From assembly GCA_025558095.1 (NCBI GenBank), contig JAIVFI010000008.1, positions 62,001 through 126,000 of the forward strand: DNA of 64,000 nt. The letters are read 5' to 3'. Positions within the stretch are counted from its first letter, which is position 1, and each line of letters opens with the position of its first letter. This stretch comes from Hyaloraphidium curvatum. Taxonomy: Eukaryota > Monoblepharomycota > Hyaloraphidiomycetes > Hyaloraphidiales > Hyaloraphidiaceae. Shown piece after piece: positions 53,989 to 64,000 of the stretch. Below the pieces are notes generated by a model. The model saw nothing but the letters and a program-made list of their open reading frames with translations, was not told the DNA's origin and searched no databases. The translations under genes and the position numbers were made by a program.

Positions 53989-56900
53989 ATGGCCACCGCC
54001 GTGCCGGGCAAGCCGCCGCCGGCCGGCCCGGCGACCATCGCGCGGCGGCTGCGGCTGGTCTTTGGGCTGCTCGGGGACAAGGCCGAGCACGCTCCCTCGC
54101 TGGAGGCTCCGGCCCTGACCTTTACGCCGTCGTCGCTAGACCGCCAGCCTAAGCAGCCGCTGCCGACAAAGGCGCAGAAACCCCCCGCCGCGAAACCGGA
54201 GCCGGGGATGCCCGGGATGACCGGCCCGCGACGGCGCTCGCCCCACTCTGCCGCACCCCCCGCCGCGCCGCCCGCATCGCCCGCCGCACCCGGATGGGCC
54301 CCGGTCGCGAACGCCTCCGCGGACTCGCTCGCCACGTGGGCGTTCCAGGTCGGCCTGGAGGACGCGTACGACTGGAGCCTCGCCGAGATGGAGATCGCCG
54401 CGTCGCTCTCGCCCGACGCCGGCACCCCCGACCCCGCCCACGCCTCCGCAATCGCCTACGACCCCGCAGACGCACACTTCGGCCACCCGCCCGCCTTGCA
54501 CGCCGCCGACCACGCCCCGCACGCGGAGTACTTCCACCCGGCCGCCGACCCGGCCGCCAAACCCACGCCCTCGCTGAGCACCGGCGACACCCACGACACC
54601 GCCTGGACGCTGATCCCGCACGCCGACGGCGCCGAACACGCGCACGACCCCGACTCGCTGCACCCCGACCTCCTCCGCACGGAGCGGGAGCGGTCCGCAT
54701 CGGGCGACACGGCGCAGATGGGCCGCCCCACGGCCTCGGGCTCGTTCGTCTCGCGGACTTCGTCCAACGGGTTCGAGCCGGCCCCCGGTTTCGAGCCGGC
54801 GCCCGGCTTGGTGTCGGTGGACACCCAGGCGCACGGGGAGCACGGCACGCCGCCGCAGGGGGACGAGGTCGCGTGGCTGCGGTACAGGCTGATGGAGGCC
54901 GAGAGGCAGCTCGAGATGGAGAGGGAGAGGAGGTTGATGTATGACGGTGGGTTGCTGCTCCTTCTGGTCGCTTTTTTGGGGCCGTGGGCTGACCTTGATC
55001 CCCTCCGCATGTGCTCGGCCCCTTATCCGGCATTCCAATCACCGCACCGCACGATCGACCGCCCACCCCACCATCGCAACCTACCCCCATCCAGCGATCT
55101 GGACCAACCCCTGCCAGAACGACGCCATCGGCCTCGTCGAGGTCGAATTCCACCCCCCCTCCCTCCTCCCCCCCCCCCTCCTCCCCGGACCCCTCCGCCG
55201 CGCGGGACCCGCGCGACCTCGTCGTCTTCGAAATGAACGCCAAGGCCGCCGCCCGCTTCCGCCGCACCCCCGACGCCGTCCGCGGCGTGCGGCTGTCGGA
55301 GCTCCTCGACCCGGCGGAACTGCCCGCGGCGCTGGAGCCGTACCGCGCGGCGCTGGCGGCGGGGGAGCCGCAGGTGTTCGAGCACTCGGGCCCCGCCTTC
55401 CCCGCCCTCTTGGCCGAACGTTCCGCCGCGACGCTGCGGTACGTCGGCCGCAGCTCGTACTTCCGCACCGCGGTCGCGCACATCGGCACGAACCGGATCA
55501 CTGGCAACCCGATCTGCGCCTTCTTCGAGGCGGACGTGACGAGGTACAGGAAGCAGGAGAAGGAGCTGGTGGCAAAGAACGCGGAGCTGGCCGAGGCCTT
55601 GGGCAAGGCCGAGGTGGCGAGCAAGGCCAAGGACGACTTTTTGGGGATGGTGTCGCACGGTGCGTTTCCGTGGACGGAATGGCTGCCGGTGCCGGCGCTG
55701 ATTGCTGCGCTGCCCCGTTCCAGAGATCCGCACGCCGCTCAACGGCATCCTCGGGCACCTCGCCCTCCTCCGCGAAACCCATCTGGAGGAGCAGCAGCTC
55801 GAGTACCTCGAGACCGTGACCGAGTGCTCCGAGGGCCTGCTCTCGCTGGTCAACGACATCCTCGACCTGTCGCGCATCGCGGCCAACAAGATCGAGCTGG
55901 ACCTCAAGCCGTTCGACCTGCACACGACCATGCGGACGAGCTTCGCGGTGTACAAGACCGCGGAGCCGAGGCTCAGGATGGTGCTGGACGTGGGGGAGGG
56001 GGTGCCGGATTGGGTCGTGGGGGACGGCAAGAGGCTGAGGCAGGTGGTGATCAACCTGCTGAGGTGGGCCGCGGCGTCGTTTTCCCGCTGCCCGCATCGT
56101 GCTGACGCCGCTCCCCAGCAACGCCGTCAAGTTCACAGAGCAGGGCGGCACCGTCGAATGCCGCGTGCGCTCGTCCCCCTCCGCCCCGCCCCCCGGCGCG
56201 GGCGAGGAGCACGGCGAGTGGGCGTGCATCTCGGTCGACGTGCGCGACTCGGGGATCGGCATCCCCGCCGACGCCATCGGCAAGCTGTTCCAGCCCTTCC
56301 AGCAGATCGACTCGAGCATGTCACGCAAGTACCAGGGCACCGGGCTGGGCCTGGCCATCTGCCGCAAGATCGTCGAGCTCATGCACGGCGCCATCTGGGT
56401 CACCTCGGAGCCGGGCAAGGGCAGCGTCTTTTCGTTCCGCATCTTCCTGCGGAAATGCCCCGAGGACCTCGAGGGCGGGGAAAAGAGCCTGGAGCGCAAG
56501 AAGCAGGCCATCGTGTCGAACCGCGTGCGCATGGAGCGCGAGATCATGGCCATCGAGGGCGCGCCCGAGGAGGAGGTGTCGGCGCTGGGCAAGGGGCTGT
56601 CCGGGAGCCTGTCACCCGGCGCCGGTGCGGGAGGCAAACTGCCCGACGAGATCGGGGACATGGTGGAGGCCCCCGTGGGCACGCTGAGGGACGGGTACCT
56701 CGGCGCGCCGCCGAGGACGGGGGCGGGGAGCAGGATCAACACGCTGCCGAGGGGGCAGAGCGGGCCGCTGCCGCATCGCCCGGCGTCGCCGGGCAGCGAG
56801 CCGCAGCACGGGAGCCTCGACAGGAGCCTGGACAGGCGCAAGGCGCCCTCGGCGACGAGGGCCGGATCGGCGCCGGGGACGGGTACGGGGACCCTGGGCA

Positions 56901-58015
56901 GGTCGGATACGGCGTCGAACGCCGCGACGCTCGGCAGGCCCGGATCGGCGGGCGACCGGCGGCCCGAGGCGGGCGGGCAGTCGCCGGCGTCCGGGACGGA
57001 TTCGTTGCCCAGGTCGGCCAACGGGTCGCTTTCGCGGCAGAACAGCTCGCTCTCGCGGTCCAACCGCGGCTCGCTCCCGCGGCCGATCGACACCTCCGTC
57101 GCCGGGACGCCGAAGCAGGCGGGACTCGAAGTCACGAAAGCGGCTTCGGACGGGGCCGGGCTGTCTCCTTCGGCCCAAACCGGCGGCGGGCTGTCACCGG
57201 GCGGCTCCGTGGACCGCGCGGGGAGCGGATTCTCTGACGGCCTGCCGGCAAAGACGCGCGAGATGGACAGGGAGAGCCACCAGTCGGCGGGCTCGCTCTC
57301 GGTCGAGGCCAAGGAGAGCTACAGCCACCTCCACATCCTGATCGCCGAGGACAACAAGGTCAGAATTGGCGCACGGGGTGGAAGACTTTGAACTGACAAT
57401 CTGAAACTCGTTTGGCAGATCAACCGCAACCTTCTGATCAGGGTGCTGACGCGGCTCGGCGTCGCGGGCGAAAACATAACAACCGCCGAGAACGGGGAGG
57501 AAGCTTGCGAGGTTGTCTTTGCCCGGCCGACGCCTTTTGATATCGTCTTTATGGTAAGCCCATCGTACAACCTCTCTCTTTCGAGCCAACCTGACGATCC
57601 GTGCCTTCAGGACCTCTCCATGCCCATCCGTTCTGGCATCGAATCCACGCGCATGATCCGGCAAACGCTGCCCGTGCAGCGCCAGCCCAAGACCATCGTC
57701 GCTTTGACTGCCAACGCATTCGAGGCCACCCGGAAGGAGTGCCTCGCGGCGGGCATGGACTCGTTCCTGACCAAGCCGTTCCGGATGCATGAGATTGCTG
57801 GCATCCTTGATGCCATAGCTCTGCAGATCCCGAGGGGCCCGGTGAGCCCCGCGAGCCCGGGAATGGTGGGGAGCCCGGGAAGGAGCCCGACGAGCCCGCC
57901 GAAGGGCCTGCTCAGCCCGACGAAAGCGCTGTCCGTCGGAAGCCTTCCGAACGGCGTGTCAATGCCACCGAGCGGACCGGCGCTGGATGCGGCGAATGCC
58001 GTCGAAGCGCGGTAG
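53989..58015 (+). CDS. Hybrid histidine kinase with C-terminal receiver (6 exons, one apparent frameshift)
   Basis: Exons are 53989-54946, 55095-55659, 55724-56063, 56119-57358, 57419-57553 and 57611-58015. The domain order is: disordered N-terminus, short coiled coil (MEAERQLEMERERRLM), PAS-like sensor (IWTNPCQNDAIGLVEVEF), HisKA with H-box VSH|EIRTPLNGIL split by an intron, HATPase boxes NAVKFTEQ, DSGIGIP and GTGLGLAI, a Ser/Arg-rich linker, and a receiver with LIAEDNK, phospho-acceptor FMDLSMP, ALTAN and FLTKPF. No membrane segment is seen, so it is cytosolic. It should pass phosphate from His to Asp and on to a phosphotransfer protein. The exon sum has one surplus base; the break lies in the C-runs at 55153-55178, and the corrected length is about 1,213 residues. 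Confidence 0.88.
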
Positions 58016-58121
58016 AGGGGAGGGCCAACGTGGGAGGGAAGTGACGTAACTTATGGCGCTCCTGGACGCTTGTGAAAAGTTTCACCGAGGATACCACGTA
58101 ACTGCGATAGATTGTCGTTGT

Positions 58122-59187
58122 CTACAGCCGAATCTTTACTTTGCCGCCCAGCTTGTTCGCCTCCCCTCCCGGCTTGTCGGCGCCGAAAGCAGAAACGTCC
58201 ACCAACCACCGCCGGATCTCCTGCACCAGCTGCTGCTGTTCCTCAGGATCGCGGTAGTAGTGTCCATGGCCATCGAGGACCACGTAGCGGTGGGACTTGC
58301 GCCCCTTCAGGGTGCGGTCATAGGCTTCGCCGTCCGTCGTGCCCAGGATCTCGTCCTTGGAACCCTGGACGACGAGCGTCTTAACCTCCGGGGCCACCTT
58401 CTTGAGAATCGACTCAAAATCGAGCTTCTCCCGGTAGGCAATGTCCTCGGGAGTCAAGACGTAATCCACGAGCTTACCGCGGTTGCGGTACTTTGATTGG
58501 ACTGCCGTCGACATCGACATTAGCCAACATTCGTCCCATTCGGCCCAACGAGGACCCACCTTCGGGCTGTCCAGTCTTTTTGACCTTCTCGTAAGCCTCG
58601 ACCGCGTCCTTCCGTGTGGGCAGCATGGCAAAGGACGGGTTGATATACACCAGGTGCTGCGGCGTGTTCGGTCCGGGGTTCCGGGAGTAGTAGAAGGTGC
58701 TCGACGTGCCACCGCGCGAATGGCAAACAACGGCGACCGGAGTCAGCTTGTGCTGCTCCTTCACGGCCTTGACGACGGCCTCAAGGTCCTCCGCCTCCTG
58801 CTCGTAGCCCGACTGGCGCGTGACGCCCTCGGACTCGCCCATCCCGCGGAAATCGAAGGTCACGCAATTGTACGGCATGCCGTTTGCCAGCGCGCGGATG
58901 ATCGGGGCGCGTTTGTTGTCGAGGCCTCCGTGGACGATGATAACGCATTGGTTCGAGTCCTTCTGCTTCAGCTCGAGCAGGGCCGAAAGCTTCGTGCCAT
59001 CTTTCGAGGTCACCGTGAACGGGACCTGCTTGGCCTGAACGAGGCCGAGGCGCGAGGCGAGCATTGTGCGGGAAGGCCGCGATGGACGGAACTTCGGTCG
59101 GGCCGACGCGTGTGATGGGGGACAGCCACACTGAACAACTGTTTCAAGGCGCATTGCTGGCCCTATGCTAATAGAGAATGGCAACAT
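58122..59187 (-). CDS. Alpha/beta hydrolase (2 exons)
   Basis: Exons are 59187-58560 and 58501-58122; the product is 335 residues from the first Met or 294 from ATG 59064, which directly precedes the conserved fold and may be the real start. Motifs are VHGGLDN (oxyanion region), FDFRGMGESEG, the nucleophile elbow VCHSRGGTSS (Ser), an acid in GSKDEILG, and the catalytic His in LDGHGHYY. The elbow has Cys where Gly is usual before His-Ser. This plan is shared by esterases, lipases and peptidases of the serine aminopeptidase S33 group; the substrate is unknown. The 58-nt phase-1 intron joins QPE to VQSKYRNRG. It is convergent with the histidine kinase. Confidence 0.9.
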
Positions 59188-59218
59188 CGGCTACGTAATC
59201 AAGATGCCGGACGATCCA

Positions 59219-60429
59219 TCAGATCTTTGCCCCCGGCGCCGCATCCCTTCCGACCCAGGTCGTTGCAAGCCACTGATCCAGCGTGACATACTGGGGGTGC
59301 ATCTTGCGGATTTCATCGATGTCGACCTGAATGAACAGTCAGTGATGGTAATCCACGACTCCGTTCGTGAGGGAACGAACGGTGAAGATGAGGTTCTTCG
59401 ACGATCCTTCCGCCGGTGGCGGATCAGCAGCCTTGGGTATCTCGGCGGGCGCGAGCCGCCGGTGCTTGAAAGGCTTGCCCGTGTAGTTAGCAAACCTTTC
59501 GGCAACTTCATCATACGACAGAATGTCGGTCGCGAGCTCGAGCTTCTTGCCGGTCCACTGGTCGATGTTGGCAAACAGATATGCTCCGAACCAGCCGATG
59601 TCCGAGACGGCAACGAAGCGCATTCTTGTCCGACTGCCATTGCTGATCAGTTTGGAAGCTAACCTGTTGAAGCCGCAAGCTTACCCGGGGTAACCGTTCT
59701 TGATCTCCGTGTCGGTGCCCTTGACCAGCTGCGAAGTGTTGAAACTACGAACGACGGATGAGCAAAGTCCAATTCCACGAGCAACCTATCACGCACTTGT
59801 CGTAGAACATGCACGGCGACAGAATTGCCCATTTCATGCCCGCCCGCGGAGCCTTCGACTTCAAGTATCTTTCGACGTCGAGCTTGCTGTTTAAGAACAC
59901 CTCAACGTCCACGCTCTTCCATGCCGGACTTAACCAACGCCCACCTGTTCCAGTAGGCGATGGCGACGTAGTCATCCTTCAGGCCGCCGACGCTCGTGTA
60001 GACAAATGCAGGCACTTCGCGTTCAATGGCAGCATCGATGGCGTTGATGCCTTGCTGACGCTCAACGGCAACCCCGTCCAAGGTCGGTGGTTCCATTGTG
60101 TCCTTCATCACCTTCCAGCTCTGCGTTGCCCACGTCGTGACGAGGAAGACCCCGTACGCGCCCTCAAAGTGCTTCAGCAGGCTCGACTTGTCCATGAGGT
60201 CGCCTTTTACGACCTCCCACGTCCGTCCCTGCAGCTCCTTGCGGACGTGCTTCTTCTCCAGGGCTTCGAGGTCCGCAATCAGAGCACGCGCGAGGTCATT
60301 GCCCGGATTGCGGCAGATGCAGCGCACACGAAACGCTTCCGAGTGGTACTGCACGAGGGCACGAGCGGTGGCACCGCCTTGCTGACCCGTGGGACCGGTG
60401 ACCACGATCACGCGGCGGGAGTCCGTCAT
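59219..60429 (-). CDS. NmrA-like NAD(P)-binding protein (5 exons)
   Basis: Exons are 60429-59945, 59886-59797, 59744-59685, 59624-59381 and 59326-59219; the product is 328 residues. The N-terminal Rossmann motif is VVTGPTGQQGGATARAL. Family landmarks follow: GDLMDKSSL, GVFLVTTW, FVYTSVGG, then across introns YWN|SKLDVERYLKS and WAILSPCMFYDN, and a C-terminal VDIDEIRKMHPQYVTLDQWL. NmrA-like proteins are redox sensors or atypical reductases of the short-chain dehydrogenase group; in ascomycetes NmrA represses nitrogen metabolism genes, but most relatives have other roles. Every intron is 52-60 nt with a normal splice pair. It is divergent from the HAD phosphatase (69 bp). Confidence 0.93.
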
Positions 60430-60498
60430 TCTGAAGAGCGGAGGCCGGAGAGGTACGGGTGGGAGACGGTCACAGCTGCGCGTGAACAACTCACAACA
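60430..60498. promoter_or_regulatory. Probable bidirectional promoter, NmrA-like / HAD phosphatase
   Basis: Only 69 bp separate the two predicted start codons, so both promoters must overlap or extend into coding sequence. No specific element was identified. Confidence 0.35.
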
Positions 60499-61505
60499 AT
60501 GACTTCCTCGGCCCCCTCCTCGCTCTCCACGATGCCGCCGCCGCTCGTATGCCTGTCGGACTTTGACGGAACGATAATCACGGAGGCAGGCTCGCCCTGA
60601 AGCGCCAAAACCCCGCGTACCAACCAGCCTTCCCGACAGGACACGCTCATTGACCTCGTTGCTTATTCCCCCCGTTTTCGGGCAATGGGGGGAAAGAAAG
60701 CGGCCTCAGCGCACGCTCGCAGCATCATGATCGAGGTCGCTCGGCAGAAGCTGTCGTATCGAGGGGCATTCGACATGATTGCGTCGGCGATTGAGGGCGT
60801 GGAAGAGGCCGAGGGCATCGAGGTCATGGTGAAAGGTAGGAAAGACATTCTGAACCTTCTCCTTCGCGCGAATCTCATGCTGTCTGCCCAGCTTCGAAGG
60901 TCGATCCGACTTTCTCGACGTTCGTACGCTCCCTGGCGGACCGCTCCATCCCGCTCACGATTCTCTCTTCGGGATTCGGCGAGGTCATTGCCGAGGTCAT
61001 GCGACGCACGTTGGGCAACGATTTGGCGGCGCAGCTGACTATCGTTGCCTCTGGTCACGTCGTTTCGCCGGCATCCGAGGGACTGCGCTGGTCGGTCCAG
61101 CACGTCGACGAATCCGAGGTCGGGCATGACAAATCGCGGCACTTAATCAAGCTGCGAGCGACTTATACGGACTCGAGAGCCGGCACGACGTTGCCAATCT
61201 TTGTCTATTTTGGAGATGGGCTCAACGACATCCTCCCTTCCCGCCATGCCGACCTTGTCTTTGCCAAGGCCGGGAGCTCCCTGACGAAGCAGTGCGGGCG
61301 ATCTGCTATTCCATTCAGGGAATTCGAAGCTTTCTCGGAGGCCCACGAGCTCCTACTATCGGGTCTGGAACTTGTTCGGGATCCGACGACCCAGGACGAA
61401 CTCGTCGAGCAGTGGAGGCGCCATGTTTATGGCCCTGATTACCGTGATCGGACGCTGAAGCTTGCAGAGGAGTACAAGCAGAAGACCAAGAAGCTGAAAC
61501 TGTAG
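60499..61505 (+). CDS. HAD-superfamily phosphatase, phosphoserine-phosphatase-like (3 exons)
   Basis: Exons are 60499-60585, 60640-60835 and 60892-61505, giving 298 residues. Motif I is CLSDFDGTI (nucleophile D21, acid D23), motif II is TILSSGFGEV, a motif III lysine lies in GHDKSRHLIK, and motif IV is YFGDGLNDILPS. The small helical cap between motifs I and II places it in HAD subfamily IB with phosphoserine phosphatase-like enzymes; the phosphate ester is unknown. Intron 1 (60586-60639, 54 nt) begins with GC rather than GT: the frame hits TGA at 60598 with no usable GT before it, and splicing at GAG|gcagg to GACACGCTC restores DFDGTIITEDDTLID-type sequence. The C-terminus is Lys-rich (YKQKTKKLKL). 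Confidence 0.92.
60586..60639 (+). other. GC-AG intron in the HAD phosphatase gene
   Basis: This 54-nt intron has GC at its 5' end and AG at its 3' end. No GT donor lies before the in-frame TGA at 60598, and the exon join preserves the conserved cap-domain start. Its length matches other introns in the window. Confidence 0.8.
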
Positions 61506-61665
61506 ATCGAATAGATTCGACGTTCTAGACAAGGTGTTATGCGCGGGGCCGCGGGAGGATTCGATGGCATTCGATCAGATCTCTATCACAGGCGCTGACG
61601 CTGCTTGCCTTCCTCCCGGCACACTATCCGGAAATCGCGTCTCTCATCTAGAAGGCATCGCCAAG

Positions 61666-62545
61666 ATGGAGTCTGAGCACGTGGACCCGCTGGCTAAGAA
61701 GTCGGAAGACGCGTGGGACGCGCTCGCCGCGCAGGGCAAGGCGGCGGAAGACGACGACCCGCCCGTGAAGGACGAAGAGTGGGAGGACGTCGGCGAGGCG
61801 TCGACCATCCCGACGGACCTGAACGTCGGCACGGCAGACGCGCCGAAGCCGGCCGAGGCCGCGGACGGAGCATCTGCAGTCGACACCAAGGGGCCGGACG
61901 CCAAGGGGCCAGAAACCGACGCGAAAGGAGATGCCAAAGGGCCCGATGCCAAAGGTCCCGATGCCAAAGGACCGGACGCCGAGGGACCGGAGGCCAAGGA
62001 AGCCGATGCCAAAGGGCCGGATGCCAAGGGGCCCAAAACCGCGTCGGCCGACTCCAAAGGCCCCGATGCCAAGGGCCCGGAAGCAAAGCCGGACGCAAAA
62101 GGCCCTGAAGCTGCTTCTGTTGCTGCTCCTGCGGATCCCGTACCGACCGATCTGCCGGAGAAAGGCCCGACCGTTGCCGCGCCCGCTCCGGAACCTCCCA
62201 AGGCACCCGAAGCCCCTGCCGAAGGCCCCGTGAAGAAGGTATTTGTCGTCGCCGCCCAATTCTTGCCCGATTCTTACATCATCTCCGCAGTACGCTCCCC
62301 CGCCCGGAAGGCCGCCGGCTCCTGCTGCCGCCGCTCCGGCCGCGATCCCAGCCGCTCCTGCCGGCGGGGAAGCCGCTTCTCCCAAGAAGTACGCACCACC
62401 TCCGCGGCCGCCGCCGGCTGCTGCTGCTGGCCTCGCCGCTCCTGCCGCCGCGCCTCCCGCTGCGGCAAAGACCTATGCTCCGCCGCCCCGGCCGGCTCCC
62501 GCGACGCAGTACGCTCCTCCGCCGAGGCCTCCTCCGAAGCAGTGA
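61666..62545 (+). CDS. Acidic repeat protein with GPDAK and YAPPPRPP repeats (2 exons)
   Basis: Exons are 61666-62238 and 62291-62545, giving 275 residues. The start Met at 61666 has a good context (A at -3, G at +4); an upstream Met at 61564 is possible. The N-terminus is acidic (DEEWEDVGEA). The middle is a run of five- to ten-residue units based on DAKGPDAKGP. After the 52-nt intron the C-terminus changes to Pro/Ala-rich units containing YAPPPRPP (four times, one starting exactly at the splice junction). No catalytic fold is present. Such sequences are typical of disordered scaffold, cell-wall or RNA/actin-related proteins, and proline motifs could bind SH3 or WW domains. The function is unknown. 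Confidence 0.7.
61888..62105 (+). repeat. Tandem coding repeat, GPDAK-type units
   Basis: About fifteen imperfect copies of a 15-nt unit encoding variants of DAKGP (GPDAK, GPEAK, GPDAE). Third positions vary while the amino acids are kept, so the array is under protein-level selection or is old. Confidence 0.75.
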
Positions 62546-63154
62546 AACCAGTTAGCCGTTCGATCGGCGTGGAGTGATGAGCTCGTAGCGGGGCTAGAGC
62601 TGACAACACGTTCTCCTTGCAGGACCATTCAATCATGAAGCAGTATTTGGCTGTATCGAATCAATATTCTTTCTTCCAATCTCTTCATCTGCTTTCCATG
62701 AAGTTCTCCCGCTTTCTCTCGCTTTCTGCGCTGTGTGAACTGCGACTTGAAGCAGTACGTGAAGCGCAAGGTCTGGGCTGACCCGTGCGAAATTGACTCC
62801 AAAGCAATCCGTCTCGTCTGCTCGCACACCGCGACTCCCGGCTCCGTTCCCGCAATTCCGACCGTCCAGGCTCCCAAGAGTTCGGCCCCGGTGCCACACG
62901 GCCCGTGCTCGGCGGAGGTGAGTGTTGATGCGCGGTGTCCTGGTGCCAGAAGAGTTGACCAATCTCACCATCCCGGCGCTCCGCTTTCCGCCGCGCCTGT
63001 TTTCTTCGCGTCTGCGCTTTCTTCATGCCAAGGAGTCTCGGCGTTGCTGGCTAGGACCGTGTGCGCGGGGCATCGCACGACTTCGCCCGTCGGAGCCGAG
63101 CGCGACGCCGACTGGGGCCTCGGAGCACCGCTGCCGCCGCGCGAACCAGCCACG
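62546..63154. other. Intergenic region
   Basis: These 609 bp hold the terminator of the repeat protein and the promoter of the RCC1-like gene. The first half is unusually AT-rich for this window. No gene-like frame was supported. Confidence 0.45.
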
Positions 63155-64000
63155 ATGGCCGCACCCGTGCTGCCGCCGCTCCCGGGCAACCAGGCCCCGG
63201 GCGACCTCTACATGTCGTGAGTAAGCAGCTCTCCGCGTTCGTCCCCCTACTTCTCACCTCACCTACTGTATGTTCCAGGGGAGCGAACGAGTTTGACCAG
63301 CTCGGCCTGTAAGTCTCTTGCCTAACGATTGCCGCGCCGACTCTGACACCGCGCTCCTCCCCGCTTCAGCGGCCCCGACTACGAGGACATCAGCCAGGTC
63401 CTCGACCCGACGAGAGTCAACCTTGGCAACAACAACGTCCTCGACATATTTCGGAGCTGCATGGCGACTTTTGCCATGATCCGCAAAGAAGACGGCACCG
63501 TCAACGTGCTCTCCTGCGGCGCGGATGATGGAGGAGTTCTCGGTGCGTTGCGTCACGGCGTCTGGCTCAAGAAAGACACGCTCACCCTTTCGTCGTATTC
63601 AGGTCGCGTGGTGGTCGAAGAGTCGGACGAGCAGAACTTCCTGCCGGTCCAGGGCATCGAGCGCAGCGTGATCCAAGGAGATGCCGGGGAGCTCATCGCG
63701 GTGATCATCGACCAGGACGGAACAGCCTTTTACACCGGCAAGTTCAGGGTAGGTTGTTTGTTCATCTGCGCCGCAAAACAGTGCGCTGAGCCTCCTCTCC
63801 TATCTTTCGTTGCCTCACAGGACGATGGAGGCAACTGGATCCTCCAGCCTGGATTTGAGCAGTCAAATACTTTCATTCCGATCCCGGGGCTTCCGAGGGG
63901 ACGCAAATTCGTCAAGGTCGCCGTCGGGTACTCGTTCGTCATCCTTCTCGACGAAACGGGCCGGGCGTACTCGTTCGGCGCTGGAGACCACGGAGAGCTC
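63155..64000 (+). CDS. RCC1-like repeat protein, 5' part, cut by right edge
   Basis: Exons so far are 63155-63216, 63279-63308, 63370-63542, 63603-63748 and 63821 to the edge. The joined sequence has RCC1-type blade signatures: SGANEFDQLGLGP at the start, LSCGADDGGVLG, and GYSFVILLDETGRAYSFGAG at the edge. RCC1 domains form seven-bladed propellers; members act as Ran exchange factors or as interaction platforms. The short N-terminus (MAAPVLPPLPGNQ) shows no targeting signal. All four introns are 60-72 nt with normal splice pairs, and exon 2 is only 30 nt. The remainder lies outside the window, so the final assignment within the family is open. Confidence 0.82.

Noticed and set aside
61564-61665. 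Upstream start for the repeat protein
   Set aside because: The 34 added residues have composition unlike the rest of the protein; the Met at 61666 has a better context.
1-64000. CRISPR arrays, rRNA, tRNA, bacterial operons
   Set aside because: No regular spacer-repeat pattern, ribosomal RNA segment or convincing tRNA was recognised, and intron-bearing genes show this is nuclear eukaryotic DNA. A tRNA scan was not possible here.

Overview
This window looks like nuclear DNA of a very GC-rich fungus. Genes lie on both strands, carry short GT-AG introns (mostly 50-70 nt) and are closely packed. Fungal hallmarks include Zn2Cys6 binuclear clusters (one transcription factor at 8.3 kb, two clusters inside a giant protein at 26.3 kb), a pair of Sfp1-like split zinc-finger regulators, a hybrid histidine kinase, UreF and an NmrA-type protein. 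The lineage cannot be proven from sequence alone; an early-diverging zoosporic or chytrid-like fungus is my guess. Because the DNA is so GC-rich, long open frames occur on the wrong strand, so genes were chosen by motifs, by exon joins that keep frame, and by comparison between paralogues inside the window.

Layout. 1-17.4 kb: the 5' part of a helical-repeat (PPR-like) gene, a PLP C-S lyase, a small hypothetical gene, two head-to-head protein kinase paralogues (3.8-7.2 kb), a Zn2Cys6 regulator, a large intact PPR-like gene, a decayed PPR-like copy and a crotonase. 17.9-28.0 kb: one predicted 12-exon gene for a protein of about 3,117 residues. It combines two N-terminal hydrophobic segments, two ubiquitin-like domains, a FEN1/XPG-like nuclease region, two tandem Zn2Cys6 clusters and a C-terminal TnpB/Fanzor-type RuvC nuclease. 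This is the most unusual object in the window. 28.4-39.1 kb: a zinc alcohol dehydrogenase, a beta-lactamase-related hydrolase, three more kinases of the local family and a 2-oxoglutarate oxygenase. 39.3-45.5 kb: two tandem Sfp1-like regulators, ureF and a methyltransferase-like gene. 45.6-53.5 kb: an 8-exon Sel1-repeat protein, a MYND gene beside a broken inverted MYND relic, an iron alcohol dehydrogenase and a small membrane protein. 54-64 kb: a hybrid histidine kinase, an alpha/beta hydrolase, an NmrA-like protein, a HAD phosphatase with a GC-AG intron, a repeat-rich acidic protein and the start of an RCC1-like gene cut by the right edge.

Functional themes are mixed, with no obvious biosynthetic cluster. 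Three otherwise well-formed genes contain a single-base frame error in a G or C run (10.17, 37.67 and 55.17 kb), which suggests residual assembly errors. Local duplication is a strong theme: kinases, PPR-like genes, Sfp1-like genes, MYND copies, and duplicated modules within the giant protein.
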